DNA from: Hybos culiciformis
Lineage: Eukaryota; Arthropoda; Insecta; Diptera; Hybotidae
Assembly: GCA_964007475.1 (NCBI GenBank)
Contig: OZ023273.1
Coordinates: 24,291,557 to 24,355,556 of the forward strand
Length of the DNA stretch: 64,000 nucleotides
Reading direction: 5' to 3'
Every line of letters begins with the position of its first letter. Positions within the stretch are counted from its first letter, which is position 1. The notes under the pieces were generated by a model. That model had not been told where the DNA came from, searched no databases, and saw only the letters and a list, made by a program, of their open reading frames with translations. The position numbers were made by a program, and so were the translations under genes. Shown in pieces: positions 39,461 through 52,136 of this stretch.

Positions 39461-39703
39461 GGGTTCGTTTACGTTTGGTCTAAGCATAAATGATAATTAT
39501 TCTAATAAATGTAGCTGAACATGATATGATAAGTTTATTCTCTTTGCTAGTATCTTTGATCAATTATTGAATTTGCTTGTTTTCAATAATAAATTATTTT
39601 TCCTTAATATTTTATATTTAGGTATCTCAGCTCCGCTCAGAGTTTTATGATCGCTCCTATCGCAATTCTTTTCGTTTATCGCCCGTTCCATATAAACGTA
39701 TCC
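39461..39703. mobile_element. Harbinger-like MITE, 243 bp, TAA duplication
   Basis: The left end GGGTTCGTTTACGTTTGGTC faces a right end that reads GGATACGTTTATATGGAACG on the minus strand; the shared block is CGTTTA with mismatches around it. TAA flanks both sides exactly (39458-39460 and 39704-39706). The interior is non-coding. It sits 41 bases beyond the decayed plus-strand coding segment. The ends differ from those of the 2588-3686 element, so it is a separate family. Confidence 0.6.
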
Positions 39704-42700
39704 TAAAACAATATATTCACAAAAAAAGAAAACATGAAGGAAAAATCATTATTTACATTTTTGAACATTAATTACAGCAATATTATAACTTTCTTTTTAC
39801 CATTTATTGCGTAAGCCTGTAACGCTGTAACATAGATTTCGCTATGATATTTTAAAAACATTTGAGTTTTACGACACTTATATTTTATTGAGCATAATAT
39901 TATTTAGAAAAATATTATAATGTTGAATACCATAGTTTTATTACACTTCAGTCATTAAATTCTTGTTGTTTTTATTTCAATAATATTTATGTATTATTTG
40001 TTTGTTTTGTTAAACATAGTTTTTTCTATTTTTTTTTATTGTGCAAAAAAAAGGTTTCAATTCAATAATGTGTTATTTTATAGATCCACCTAAATATAAA
40101 TAGCCGCAAATTTATTTATTATAATTCTTTTTTAATTCGATTTTGTAAACAATGTTAAAATAATTAAATTTGTAACAAATGGCATGTTGTGTAATTTACA
40201 CAGGTCTATAGATCCATTCTCATAAAATTAATTTAAAAATTTAATTATTTATTATGTTCTATAAAATGAATATATGTGTAAATTTATGAAAATAGATCAT
40301 TAAATTATTAACTATATAGATTCAAATCAAATGTATTCAATTGAAGAATAAATTTATAGTTATAATTATTTATATTTAAAATTAATTAAAATACTTTTTT
40401 TTTTTTTTAGGATTTAGAAGCCCATCCCAATCCCAATTACATTATTTCGATAGTATTTAAAAAAAAAAAAAGAAATAAAAAAAGAAATTACAAATAATAA
40501 AAAAAATTATTAATAAATAAACTATGTCATAAAACATAAATTCAAATAATTAAAATGAAATATGTTTTTTTTTATTGTTAAGCATAATTAAAATTTGGTA
40601 ATTAAAAGAGTTGTTAAAAATTATGAGGTAATTAAAATTTGTAATTTTTCCGGAATTTTTTTTGTTTCAGTTTTTCTTTTTTTTTAAGGAGAGGTTAATG
40701 GAAAATTGGATGTTAAGAAATATGAGGAAAAAAATTAGGGTTTAATTTATGAAAAATAAGTACAGAAAAATTATTAAAAGAAAATTTAAAATGTATGTAG
40801 AAACAAAAAATAAAAATTCTGTTGACAATAATTTTTGAAACGTAATTTTGAATAAAAAAAGAAGTTGTAATGAAGAATTTAATAGCAGTCAGAAGCATGT
40901 CATACACGTACGTTGAATATATGTAACCAAATATGATTTGAAGAAATTTTGAAAAAACATTCAAGCTCAACAGGGTCCCGCGCTAATTATTCCAAGACCG
41001 TTTAATTTGAAAAATAATTAAATTTTCTTCAATTAATAATAGCAAAAATTTTACATATATAGTAAAAGTAAGTAGCTACTACTACGATCAAATAAAAGAG
41101 GAAAATAATTGAATTATTTTTTAATTTTGCAGCTACCAAGAAATTATCATTTTGATTTAAATAAAATTGAGGAAATATTATTGAAAGTGCACTTTTCGAA
41201 AATTTTATTACTTTTATTTCTCAATTGATACTTAAAAATTATTGCTGATTAAAATTTATTTTATTATTAAAAGGAAACGAAAATCCCACATAATTTTATT
41301 TATTGATTTAAACCATCCAATGTAATATTCATGTATTTAATATCTTTAATTTTATTTCATTATTTATTAATGATTCAGTGAAGTAATAAAAGTAATGAAA
41401 ATCGTTATTTTATTTAAGTACATTATAAATGTACGTACATTGTAACTACACTGTAGGTTTTTCTTGTTTTTTCCCTGATAAAAAATAAAGTTACAAATTA
41501 TGATCACATGTGGGAAATATGTTTATAAAGAAAACATTTTCATTCTTTCAAAAGTTGAATAATCCGATCATTAAATAAATCTTTTACCTCATTACATAAT
41601 CAAATGAAAACAAATAATATATAAATAATATATAAATTAGAATATAAAATATATGTATAAAAGCTTATATGAAAAATTCCCATTTATACGGCCCCAGTTC
41701 AATTAAAGTGTAACTGTAAGATAGTCTTAATGATATATTTTTTAATTTCATAAAAATAAGATATTTGAAAGGCAAAAAAAAAAAACAAATAGATCTGGTA
41801 CGGTTGTCTCAAAAATAGATATTTTGTACTATTTTTATGATTATTAGATAAAACTAAACACACAAAAAAGATACACTCAAAAAAAAGTTATTATTATTAT
41901 GTAAAGAGAAAAAAAGGTTGGATTGAAATTTTTCACAAAAAAAGTTAAGGAAATTGTGAAGTTTTTTTATGAGATATAAAAATAAGCATGCAAAAAAAAA
42001 TTATATTTATTTATGTATTATTTAATGTTTGTACATTATTATTTACAAAAAAAAAAACCTTTGTACATAAAACATAATTATTAAGGATATGAATAAACCA
42101 AAAGAAATCAAAAAATATTTATGTATGTAGGTATTTACAAAAATGATTAGTGATTTTTAATTACAGGATATTAACAGGATATTTTTATAAAGTTTTTTTT
42201 AGTGAAAATATCTTTAACTATAGTTTTTATAGAAATTAGATATTTTGACATATATCCGGAAAATTGGAAAAATCATTGTGATTGACTATTTTATACCTAT
42301 TTCATTTAAAAATGTGAGCAAATCACATGTTAATTGAAAAATTTATTTTTTGAATTCCCTTACTAGAGTTATTATAATATGATGAGTGGAAATTGTTGGA
42401 TAATATTAAAATTAATATCTATAGCACTAATTTTAGAATTTGAGGAAAATAATTTCAACAAAACAATAATCCACACATTAATAAATTTTCAAATATGGTG
42501 TTAAATTTAACTGGGAAAACTATTTATAAACAAACATGAATATACATTTTTATTGCGTTCTTGAATTATTTACATTTACATAACACTTTACATCCTTTTT
42601 GTTGATATCGTTCGATGATTGTTTGCTTTTATAAATTAAATAATAAATAAATTCAAAACATTTAGAAATTAAAGTTTTCAAAATATATTTTTGTTAAACG

Positions 42701-42811
42701 TATATTTAAAAAAAAAAAAGTAATTAAAATTTATTATATTATTTATATTTAGTAATAATAATAATAATATTAATAAAATAAACAAAACAAAAAAATTAGT
42801 AAAATGCTTAC

Positions 42812-43044
42812 TATCACTAGTAGTATCATCATTGGATCCGTCAAAATATTGATCCGATGATAGTTTAAAATTGGGATGGACTCCCCTAACCCTACTATTT
42901 GAATCAATAATGCTACCACGCAATAAAAGCGTAGCTGGATTCATTTGACCCATAAATAAGTTATCACCATCACACTCACTTTCTTTAAATTGTAGAACAT
43001 TTTTATGTTTCTCATAAATAACCAGGCACCGATGACATCCTTTC
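42812..43044 (-). CDS. Exon 3: C-H-R-C motif, acidic linker
   Basis: This 233-base exon (1 + 77 codons + 1) completes the first module with KGCHRCLVIYEKHKNVLQF and KESECDGDN, then enters a hydrophilic stretch (NPATLLLRGSIIDSNSRVRG) ending in DQYFDGSNDDTTSD, which is probably a flexible linker. The donor is AGTGATA|GTAAGC. The acceptor is unusual: the bases before AAAAG|GAAAG are A-rich and lack a pyrimidine tract. I chose this acceptor because it alone restores frame with exon 2 and yields a natural junction. The frame is open upstream of the acceptor, so a longer exon starting at another site cannot be fully excluded. Two further cysteines likely pair with those of exon 2. Confidence 0.88.
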
Positions 43045-44134
43045 CTTTTGTTTTTAATTAATTTCCAATGTGTAAAATATTGCAGATGATATTTGTGGAT
43101 AATTTAGAATAATATTGAAAATAAAAATAAAAAAATAAGTTATAAAGTAAAATTAATAAAATTTTTATTGATTTTAAAAAATAATGAAAGTTTATTGGTT
43201 TATATAAAATTTTGTTTACTTTATTGTACAATTATATTAATAAGTAGAAAAAAAAGAGGATAATAACACTATAAGCATCGAGTTCAATTTGAAAGATATA
43301 ATAGATAAATTCATTCATAACATTTTTTAAATCGCAGATGTGGTATGAAAATAACATAAATAATATTAAATAACAAAAAAAATTTTGCTCATATTTAATT
43401 TTCAATAATTTAAAAAAATTTAACAACAAAAAATTGTCACTGTTGAAGTACTAAACTATATAATCAATACATTAGGTTGGATAGATTTGTGACAATAAAT
43501 TATTTTTTTTGAATATCTATTTAATTGAAAACTATTTTACTTATGTTTATGAAAAATCGTGGATAGGTACGTACATAAGAATAAACTTGTTAATGTTAAA
43601 AACACGTACTTCAAAACTAGATTCAGCGACATCTAGGAACTGGTAATTTCAGATCGTTTTATAATAAAATATTAAAATTCAAAATTGAAAATTGAAAATT
43701 CATAACATTTATTGTAGACGAACTGAATTTTGATGAATTGAAAAATAGTTTAAGACTTTTTTTGTTTCTTTTTTTTTCAAAGCAATAATATTCAAAGTTA
43801 ATATTAAGTATTTAATATTTATTTTATGTGTAGTGTAGTTTTAATTTATTTAATAATAATTTTCTGAATTCGGAATTTAAAATATTTTGCGTTTTTCGAA
43901 TACGAAATGAATATTTAATATTATTCGTATATATTTGAACTTAATATTAAAATATAAATTCAAAAGAAAAATGTTCGGAAAATTTATTAACTTTATATTT
44001 TCTACATCTTTTTTATTTTTTTTTTGTAGAAAAGTAAACAACCTTTTATTTTGTATTTATTTATTTTTTTTACTTATAAAAAAAAAAAAGAAAAGAAGTT
44101 TATAAAATAAAAATAAAATATATTCGGTACTTAC
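43045..44134 (-). other. Intron 2
   Basis: 1.1 kb of A+T-rich sequence. The donor next to exon 2 is a consensus GTAAGT, whereas the acceptor next to exon 3 lacks a pyrimidine tract. A short AAATTGAAAATTGAAAATT repeat occurs near 43681-43700. Nothing else seen. Confidence 0.85.
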
Positions 44135-44282
44135 TCGTCAACAATTAAATATTTATTACCCTCAGATGCTGTACATTTACCACGATAACTAAATTGTGAT
44201 CCCTTTATATTTATTGATTGTTGATAGCCAGATAAAAACCATTCACCCTCCCATTTTTGTGGAAATGTACAATTAGTTGAAA
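44135..44282 (-). CDS. Exon 2: first CTFP/W-G-W cysteine module
   Basis: This 148-base exon (2 + 48 codons + 2; phase 1 in, phase 2 out) has a good acceptor, TTTATTTTCAG, and a consensus donor, GA|GTAAGT. It encodes STNCTFPQKWEGEWF followed by SGYQQSINIKGSQFSYRG, then a KCTASEGNKYLIVD segment. The N-terminal pattern C-x-F-P-x-x-W-x-G-x-W matches the start of exon 8's second module (CDFPTWFKGPRHW), so the domain occurs twice in the protein. G+C is clearly higher than in the flanking introns. The two leftover bases GA are completed by the first G of exon 3 to give glutamate in the VDEKGCHRC motif, which runs smoothly across the junction. Confidence 0.92.
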
Positions 44283-44391
44283 CTGAAAATAAATATAATA
44301 ATTGAAAAAAAAAACGAATTATTACAATGCAATAAATAAAAAATGTAAAAATTTGTTTTTTTTTTTATTTAAAACAAAAATATTTTCAACA

Positions 44392-44442
44392 CAAGTATCT
44401 CGTATTGATATTTTTTATTTTCAAGTATCTCGTATTGATATT
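44392..44442. repeat. Two direct copies of a 21-bp unit
   Basis: CAAGTATCTCGTATTGATATT occurs at 44392-44412 and 44422-44442, 30 bases apart, separated by a T-rich spacer. The flanks (TATTTT before each) are also similar, so it is a short tandem duplication with a period of 30. Confidence 0.9.
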
Positions 44443-44748
44443 ACTTATATATTTATTTATTTTTATTTCAAGCACATAAGGGTTAATAGAAACAGGAAGC
44501 TAAATTTGGAACGGAAACTGAAAAATTAAGGAAATCAAAATTTTATATTACATATATATAATATGAATTATTGTTTTATTTAAAATTGTTACAATAAATA
44601 TAGTTGAGATAAGATTATTAAAATAATTTAGTGAAATATAGAATTCGATATTCAAAAATCGTTTCGGTAACAGTATTAAATGTAGATTTTATTTTACAAC
44701 TCAGCGCTTCTTCTTCGATACTAAGCTAAGTGTAATCTAAAATTAATA

Positions 44749-44872
44749 GAAGTTCACTGAGAACAAATTCAACATAATATTACCTCACCCATCACTTTAT
44801 GTGTTGTTTTGTTTTTGTTTGTGGGGAGAGGCAATCTTTTGTTGACAAGGAATTCGTTTCTAAGTGAACTTC
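44749..44872. mobile_element. Short MITE, 124 bp, TA duplication
   Basis: The left end GAAGTTCACTGAGAACAAAT pairs with the right end, which reads GAAGTTCACTTAGAAACGAA on the minus strand. The pairing ends in ATTC on both sides. TA flanks both ends (44747-44748 and 44873-44874). The centre includes a G+C-rich GTGGGGAGAGGC. It is non-coding and of Tc1/mariner-type target choice. Confidence 0.75.
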
Positions 44873-47800
44873 TATATATTACATATTTTTTGGTTTAACC
44901 TTTATTTATTCTTAGTATTCTATACATAGAATTACGAAAACATTTCTATGAGATTGTTGAATAGACTGTTACGAAGACTTTTGTTTTATTAACTTATTAT
45001 TAATATAATAGATTCATATAAAAGCTGTAACAGATAAAATTTTTCAGTTTTATGTATATAATGAAATTGTAAACTGTCACGGTTTATAATTTTATACTAT
45101 ATATAATATGTACATATGAATTAAATTAAAAATTTTTTTTTATTTTTATTTTCTAAGAGGTTGAATAAAAATTTCTTTTTTTTTTTCAGAGAAAATTTTC
45201 CAAGTGTAAACAAAATAAAGAAAAACACCTATATAGATTCTTTTCTTAAGATTTTCGTATTGAAATTTGAAAATACATTTAGAAAAAAGAGAAAATTCTA
45301 TACTTAAATTTTTTTTTGTTTTGTTTTCTTTCATATATACATAGTATTTATATATCGTATACAATTTTATTTTTTTTCCTAGGAAATCGTGAATTTCACT
45401 TGATTATGGACTTTTGAAGCAATTAAATTTTATGTACCAAAAAGAAAACATAAAATTTAGAAGAAAACAAAAATATATGTAAAGGAAACCGATAAACAAG
45501 TGGGAAAAAAAAATAATAATAATAATAGAATGTGGATAATAAAAATAAAATTTTAAGTAGAGTTTTGGGAAAATATAAATCAGTTCGTTAAAAATTAAGT
45601 GTTTCCTTCTCTAAAAGTTGCAATGTTGTTGTGTATATAGTATAGGAGAAATTGAAGTGTTGAATTATTAAAGGCTTTTTTTTTTTTTTGAATTTTATTA
45701 TTGATTTGAGAACTTTTTAATTTTTTTAAATTCTTTAAAAACAAAAAAAAAATAATAAATTTTCTTTCTACTTATATGCTTTTTTTTTCCTTTTGTTTTT
45801 GATAATTGACCAGAAATGGGGTTTTTGGGTGAAAAAATACAAAATAAAAACATAATATAATGGAAATAAACAAATTTATAATAATGTTTCCAGAGCAAAG
45901 TGAAAGACCGTAAATTTTATAAAAAAAAAAATTTATTTTTTGCTCTGTTGTAGTTATGTATATATCCAGCAGCAAAAGAAAACTATGAAAACTTATACCT
46001 ATCTGGTGCAGAAATTCATAATTTAAAAAGAAATATTTTTCAAAGCATTAAATAAAATATTTATGTTTATGAAAATGCATCTTAAGAGTAAATCCAATTT
46101 AGAAAATTACCATTATGAAAAAAAAAAAATTTAATATAAAAATTTATGATAATAATGTTTTCAAAAATAAAATATTAAATCTAAATTTTGGAAAATTAGA
46201 TGGTGGAAAATGAAAAAATTTTCGTTATAATTATTTTTGTGTCAAAATTAATTGTAGATTAATGGCAAGCATATACAATACTCCAAATACTATTTAAAAA
46301 TGATTTCAGTGCGCTCATTTAGTATAGTTGGCTTTAATTATTTTCAGAAATTCAAATTTAAGAATTTATAAGACTGAGAGTCGGAAAATCGAATATGCTA
46401 ATAGGCACACTATAGTTAATTGAAATTATTTCTTTTTAACGTAATTACATTATTTATTATAAATTTTCTTATGATATGATTTTTAAATTTACTTATGTTT
46501 AGTTAAGAAAGGTTTATCTTAACTTATCTCATTGACAATTTAATCAGTAATCAAATAATTTGAAAAAATTCTCTTATAACAAATTTAATGATTTGATTGA
46601 CTACTTAGCCAATCGATCCAAGGTGATTATTGTTGATAAAAGGTATATTTAATCAAAAAGGTAAGAAACAAATAAAAACTTTACGAATAGAACAAACTTA
46701 AAGAATGATATGAATGTATATTTATGTTTAAGAAGAACTTTACCTTAACCTTACCCAATATGAAAATATATATATTTTTTTAAAATCAAGAATAATAAAA
46801 TTTATAAGAAATTAATTACGCTCAATATATATTGGTATTAGTTTCTTTCAATTAATTTAATATTTTAAACAAAATAAATGTATATTAAACTTTTTCAACT
46901 GAAAGAAAGATCAAAAATAAAATTGACATATAAGTCAATTTACATATAAAAGTATTATATCTGTAAAGATAATCTTATTTTTCAAAAATTTTCCCACTTT
47001 TTCTTCTTTTGCATGATATTATATCAAAAATATTATTGAGATCAAAAGAAAAACTTATCAAATAAATAATATTAATAATAATAAAAAAAAAAAAGATAAG
47101 ATGGAGAGAGAAAATTGAATATTGACAACCTTTCAAAACACATTAACCCTTCTATGTTACAAAATAAAATATCAAAAGAAAATCTAAATGATTCATTTTG
47201 AGAAATTAAGTAAAAAATTTATTTTATGCTCTGTATATATACATATATATAAGGTAGGTAGATATATATTTATATTTTGTTTAATATATTCTATACATTA
47301 TTATGTAATTTTTAGGAAAATTATTATAATAATAATAATTTGTGATATATAACATATAATCATGTATATACCTATGATGTTTACAAAAATAATAAGTTAA
47401 GTAATGTATTAACATAAATTATTTAACTATAATTGCTGATGACATATTACATGATATTAAGCAATAAATTTCTTATGATATTCATTTTCCCTTCAGTTAA
47501 CATGAAAAACAAATTTTTTGGATAAAATTCTTCTTTTTTTTTTTTAATACATTTATATATTTATGACTTTATATTTAAGTTTTATTTTTTTGCAAAAAAA
47601 AAAACCGCTTTATTTATATAATGTAATAAATATATGTATGAATGTAAATGTAATTTTACCTACATTATGTACTAGTTACTTATTTCTTAATTTTAACTTA
47701 TGATTTTATAATTTATTAAACTCATATAAATATTAAAGGAAAATCATTATTTAGATAAATTTTTTTATTTTTATTAAGATTTGCCTTGGGAAATGTTGTA

Positions 47801-48647
47801 AAACTTAAATTAGTTTGAGAAAAAAAAATTGTTTTTCTAATATATAAAAATCGATTTTTAAAAAAAATTATTTTCTGTCTTATTTTCTGTCTTATTTAAT
47901 TTCAGAATGTATGTTATCTAAAATGTCTACTTAATGTAATGTATATGTAGGATTAGCATATGTAATAATATAGATTCTTTATAAAGTCGGAACTTAGTAA
48001 ATCTTGAAAAAATGATTCAATAATCAGACAAACGTACTTATTTTAAGCAGCCAAAAACATTAACATTTTAAGTATTTCAAAAATAGGATTAATAGTTTAT
48101 TTTATCAGTTTACATATTTAATTAGGGCTTATTGAGTTTTATTTAATTTTTGGTTTGGCAACATTGATCGAAAACTGTAGCTAATAATTCACTTTTATCT
48201 AATATTATTTATTCGTTCGGAGAAATAATTAATAAATCCAGTTATTGGAAATCAAAAAAAAATATAATGCTAAGTAAAAATAGATTTATTCAAAACATAA
48301 TAAACCTACTTTATTTTCCTAAAATGAGTAAATAGAAGTATTTTAAAAATCATATAGTTAAAGTTTTCAGTGCAAATAATATTCAATTATTTAAAAACAT
48401 TGTATGTCAGTAACAGAAATATTGGGCTGAATTTTATTCCCTGTATTTGTACTATAAAATCATTTTATATTTTTAGCAAATTTAAAAAAAAAAAAGTTTA
48501 AAAACTACATTAATTGTTGCAAAGATTTTAGCTAATTAATTTTACGTTTATTATGATTGTTATGATTCTTTCAACATATCGTTATCATAAAATTTATGTT
48601 GTAAACTTTTTGTTCTGTATAAAGTGACATAAAATAAAGTTCTGTTA

Positions 48648-48862
48648 TGTCACTTTCAAAAACAAACATTAAATAAATATTAAAAGTGAAACAAAAAGAA
48701 TTTTATATCATATTACTTGCCAGCCGGATTTGTTTCGGAAACTTCGAAACAATGAATGAATATGTATGTTTTTTTTAGGGTTTCGAGTGTAAAAGATAAA
48801 ATAATAAAATAACAAAAATGACAAAAATGATAACTATATTTTATATCACTTTGAAAGTGACA
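48648..48862. mobile_element. MITE, 215 bp, TGTCACTTTCAAA ends, TA duplication
   Basis: Both termini are TGTCACTTTCAAA in inverted orientation, flanked by TA (48646-48647 and 48863-48864). A further inverted copy, AAAGTGACATAA, lies just outside the left end at 48621-48632, and makes a hairpin with it (loop AATAAAGTTCTG). The interior includes a G+C-rich GCCAGCCGGA near 48720 and has no frame. Confidence 0.65.
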
Positions 48863-49780
48863 TAACCCATATTTATATACAGACTTTTTCCATCTAACTT
48901 ATAATCGCATATAAATCGCAAAATCATAATATAATGTATTTAAAAGTAAATAAAGGGTCATCAATACTACTAAACTTAATTGCCGAAAAAGTATTATACA
49001 AAAATTATTAATGATATATTAAATACAATTTTTGATTCCAAAGGGTTAAAATAATATTTTTTTTTTAACTTTTTTTCTATTTATGAATCAAAATTATTAT
49101 AAACGTTTTCTAACTATCAAATTGTAAAAATCATTAACCATCAGGTGTGTTTGATCGCATTCTAATATTATATGGAAAAAATAAAAACTTTGAAGGAAAA
49201 ATAAAATATAAAATAAATAAATAAACTTTAGATTGCGATTATTCGTTGTTTAAACTTTTTATTCTTGTTGGAGAAAATTATTTTAATATTACTATGGGAT
49301 AACAAAAATTTTTATTTCGAAAGAAAAAAGTCAAATGTAAAAAGATATTTCTTAATAACCGTTGTTTTTTTTTTTCGAAAACTTGGCCCATTTTATTATT
49401 CCTATGAAAAAAAAAAATAATTTATTGCCAAATCATTTATTTTCATCAATATTATTCTTACTGTTTTGGTTTTTCTTTTTAACCAAAGTTCTTCAAAATT
49501 CTTCAGGGATTACACTCTAATAAAAAATTTCGTTTAGTAAGATTTGAAATTTTGCTATTTTTTTTTTATTTGTAAGTTTACTATTAAAGTTAGTATTTTT
49601 CCTTGTGGAAGTTTGTGCTAAAAATTTCGCAAATATTTAAATGTTGAACAATTTAAATGTTGAATTGTAGCAAAAGTTTCTATACCAAAATAATAGTTCA
49701 ATGCCAATCTTTTGGTTTTTTTTTTGAGATGTTACAAATCTAATAACAGTTTTTTTTTTGGAATGTTTATAACAAAACCT

Positions 49781-49910
49781 GCGGTTCAGTGGTACTGCCT
49801 TTATCCTACGGCTAGTTCTTTCGTGGATTCGATTCTCACCACGGACTACAATGTGTGTTAATTTTACAACTTGTTCACTTGAATAAAGTGTATGTGTTCT
49901 TTTTAAAACC
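49781..49910 (+). mobile_element. tRNA-derived SINE (or tRNA pseudogene head)
   Basis: An A-box-like GCGGTTCAGTGG at 49781-49792 and a B-box-like GGATTCGATTC at 49825-49835 are spaced as in a tRNA gene promoter. CTCACCACGG follows the B box. A non-tRNA body with AAAGTGTATGTG and then a T-rich end follows. The sequence does not fold as a complete tRNA (no matching acceptor stem), so a SINE head is the better reading. The 3' limit is approximate. Confidence 0.6.
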
Positions 49911-52085
49911 TTATTTTGCAAGTTGAATATCTTAAACTTCCTTTTTTTTTCCAGAAAATAGTAAAAATATTAAAACTGTACGATGTATGTGTATGTGAAG
50001 AATCGGACGACGCCACCATTAAAAATATCCAATTGAATTATCAAAATTAAAAGTTACCAATATGAACTATTAAAGATCCATCGATGTTTTATTTTTCTTA
50101 TAAAAAATTTATTTTAATAAAAACATCTAAATGCGTACAATAAGTTTTTATTGCTTATAGCATTTAAATCTAAAAATTTAGTTTTTTTTTAAGAGTGTAT
50201 TTTATGGATTTTGGTGGGTTATAACTTAAATTTATTTTATATTCTCCTTAATATTATTTGGTTTATCAAAAAAAAAAAGCAAAAAAAAAGAAAAATAATT
50301 TATATAACTGTATATATACCATTTTACCATGTTTTTGGGTAATAAATGATGAAAATCGTAGATGTATAAATAAAAGTTGGTAATAATTTTTTTTTTTTTA
50401 TTTTATTTATTTTTGTAGCAAAAATATGTACATATTTACTTATTATTTACTTTTTAGCTTTTCCAAGGATAATTTTTCCTTTGATAATTGAAAATCTTAA
50501 ATGAATTCGAAAAAGAAGTATAGAATTCAGAAAAGTATAAGAAATAATGTGACAGAAAAAAAAAAACAAAATGTTGTTTTGAAAATTAAATGTAAGATTT
50601 ATTAAGATGTAACGACTATTCTAACAGATAATAGTAGAATATGAAGAATTATTTCGAAATTATTCAATTTACAAGTAGTATAGCGTAAATGTATATAGAA
50701 AATATAATATTATGATAATGTAAAAAAGGATTCCAATTTTTGGATTATCAGACATTTTTTGGAATATTAATAAAACTCTGAACATAAATAATTTTCGAAG
50801 CCTGATCTAACATTGTTTTTATTATTTTCATAATTTCGAATTTTCAAAATTATTTCTATAAATTTTCTTTAAAAATAAATTAGAGTTAATATAATAACAT
50901 TAACAAGTAATTTATGATGAAAAAGCCATAAAATTTTTCGATATCAATTTTATTCTCATAGTTTAATATAGAATTGGCGGAATTGTTAGTGTGAAAAATA
51001 AAATTAGTAAAATAAATTTTTTGCTGAATTTATTTCTCTTTGAAATGAAGTAAAAAAATTATTTATTTATATTTTATTGCTTTACCTAATTATTTTCTTA
51101 ATAAATTTAAATAATTATATAATTTCGAAGAGAGAAGAAATTGCTAAATGAAATTAATTAAAATCAAAAAGGATTAAAAGTTTGGACAAAAAATAAATAA
51201 AAAATAAAAAAAAAAAGGTTTTATTTATTTTGTTGCAAAGAAAGAATTACATATAGTTAATAAAATATAGTTGTAAATTATTGTTAAACAAACTATTTAT
51301 TAAAATATTGATAAATAAAACTAACAACAGATATCTATGGGGAATAAAATCAAATTAATCTTTGGTTTATATCTGGATAAATAAATATCTGAAAATTTTA
51401 AAACAAATTGTGTTAAGTTAGTTTTTCTCTATAAATAAAATAGTGCCATTTTTTGTACGTTGTGAAGCGATAAATTAGCGTACATTTTTATTGACGTAGT
51501 AACTAGTTTTTTTTCTCAAAGAAATTAATTTTCTTAAAAGCAAATAAAAATTTGTTTACTTTAATAGTTATATATTTTTTTTTATTTTTTTTAACATTAT
51601 GATTTATAAGTAATAATAAAAATTTTTCTAATTCTTTGAAATAATAAACAAACTTTAAGCAGATATTTTAGTATTTTTTTACTAAAAATTTCGTCTAGTT
51701 CCAGTTTAAAAAACGACGACTTGAAAGTTAAAATATAAGGTAACCTGGATTTGTTTTTCTAAAGTTAAAAAATCAACACTAGAAGGATTTGAGATTTTCA
51801 CTTCAACGTCCAAATATAAACATGGATACAAAAGTTCTTTGAAAACACTAAATTATTTGTATATATATATAAAAACAAAACAATTTTCAAATTTTTATTT
51901 GTGTAAATAAATATAGGTATATATTATATTGTCTGCATTAATATTTTGCAAAGTAATTCTAAGCAATATTATATAAAATTGAAAAATTGTTTTTCTGCTT
52001 TTTCCATAGTCACGCTAGACAATAAAATTAATATGATTTTAACCCTGAATTGCGTTATTATACAATATTTTTTATATATTAAGTA

Positions 52086-52090
<5 letters not shown>

Positions 52091-52128
<38 letters not shown>
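52091..52128. repeat. AT dinucleotide microsatellite
   Basis: About nineteen uninterrupted AT units, followed by a run of T. It lies in intron 1. Confidence 0.95.

Positions 52129-52136
<8 letters not shown>

Larger units (their letters stand above)
28649..42811 (-). other. Intron 3, 14.2 kb, with unexplained coding-like islands
   Basis: Very A+T-rich intron between exons 3 and 4. From 28.7 to 34.4 kb I see only microsatellite-like and homopolymer sequence plus a tRNA-like B-box fragment near 31601. From 34.5 to 39.7 kb it holds three coding-like islands and a Harbinger-like MITE, listed separately. From 39.7 to 42.8 kb there is nothing defined, apart from a G+C-rich spot at 40971-40985 and a CGGCCCC motif at 41688-41696. 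Confidence 0.8.

Noticed and set aside
42678..42953. 91-codon minus-strand frame as an independent ORF
   Set aside because: Its first half is part of exon 3, the rest is intron read-through; the ATG is an internal methionine of the longer exon.
49637..49921. 94-codon minus-strand frame
   Set aside because: It crosses the tRNA-derived SINE and its T-rich flanks; no protein-like features.
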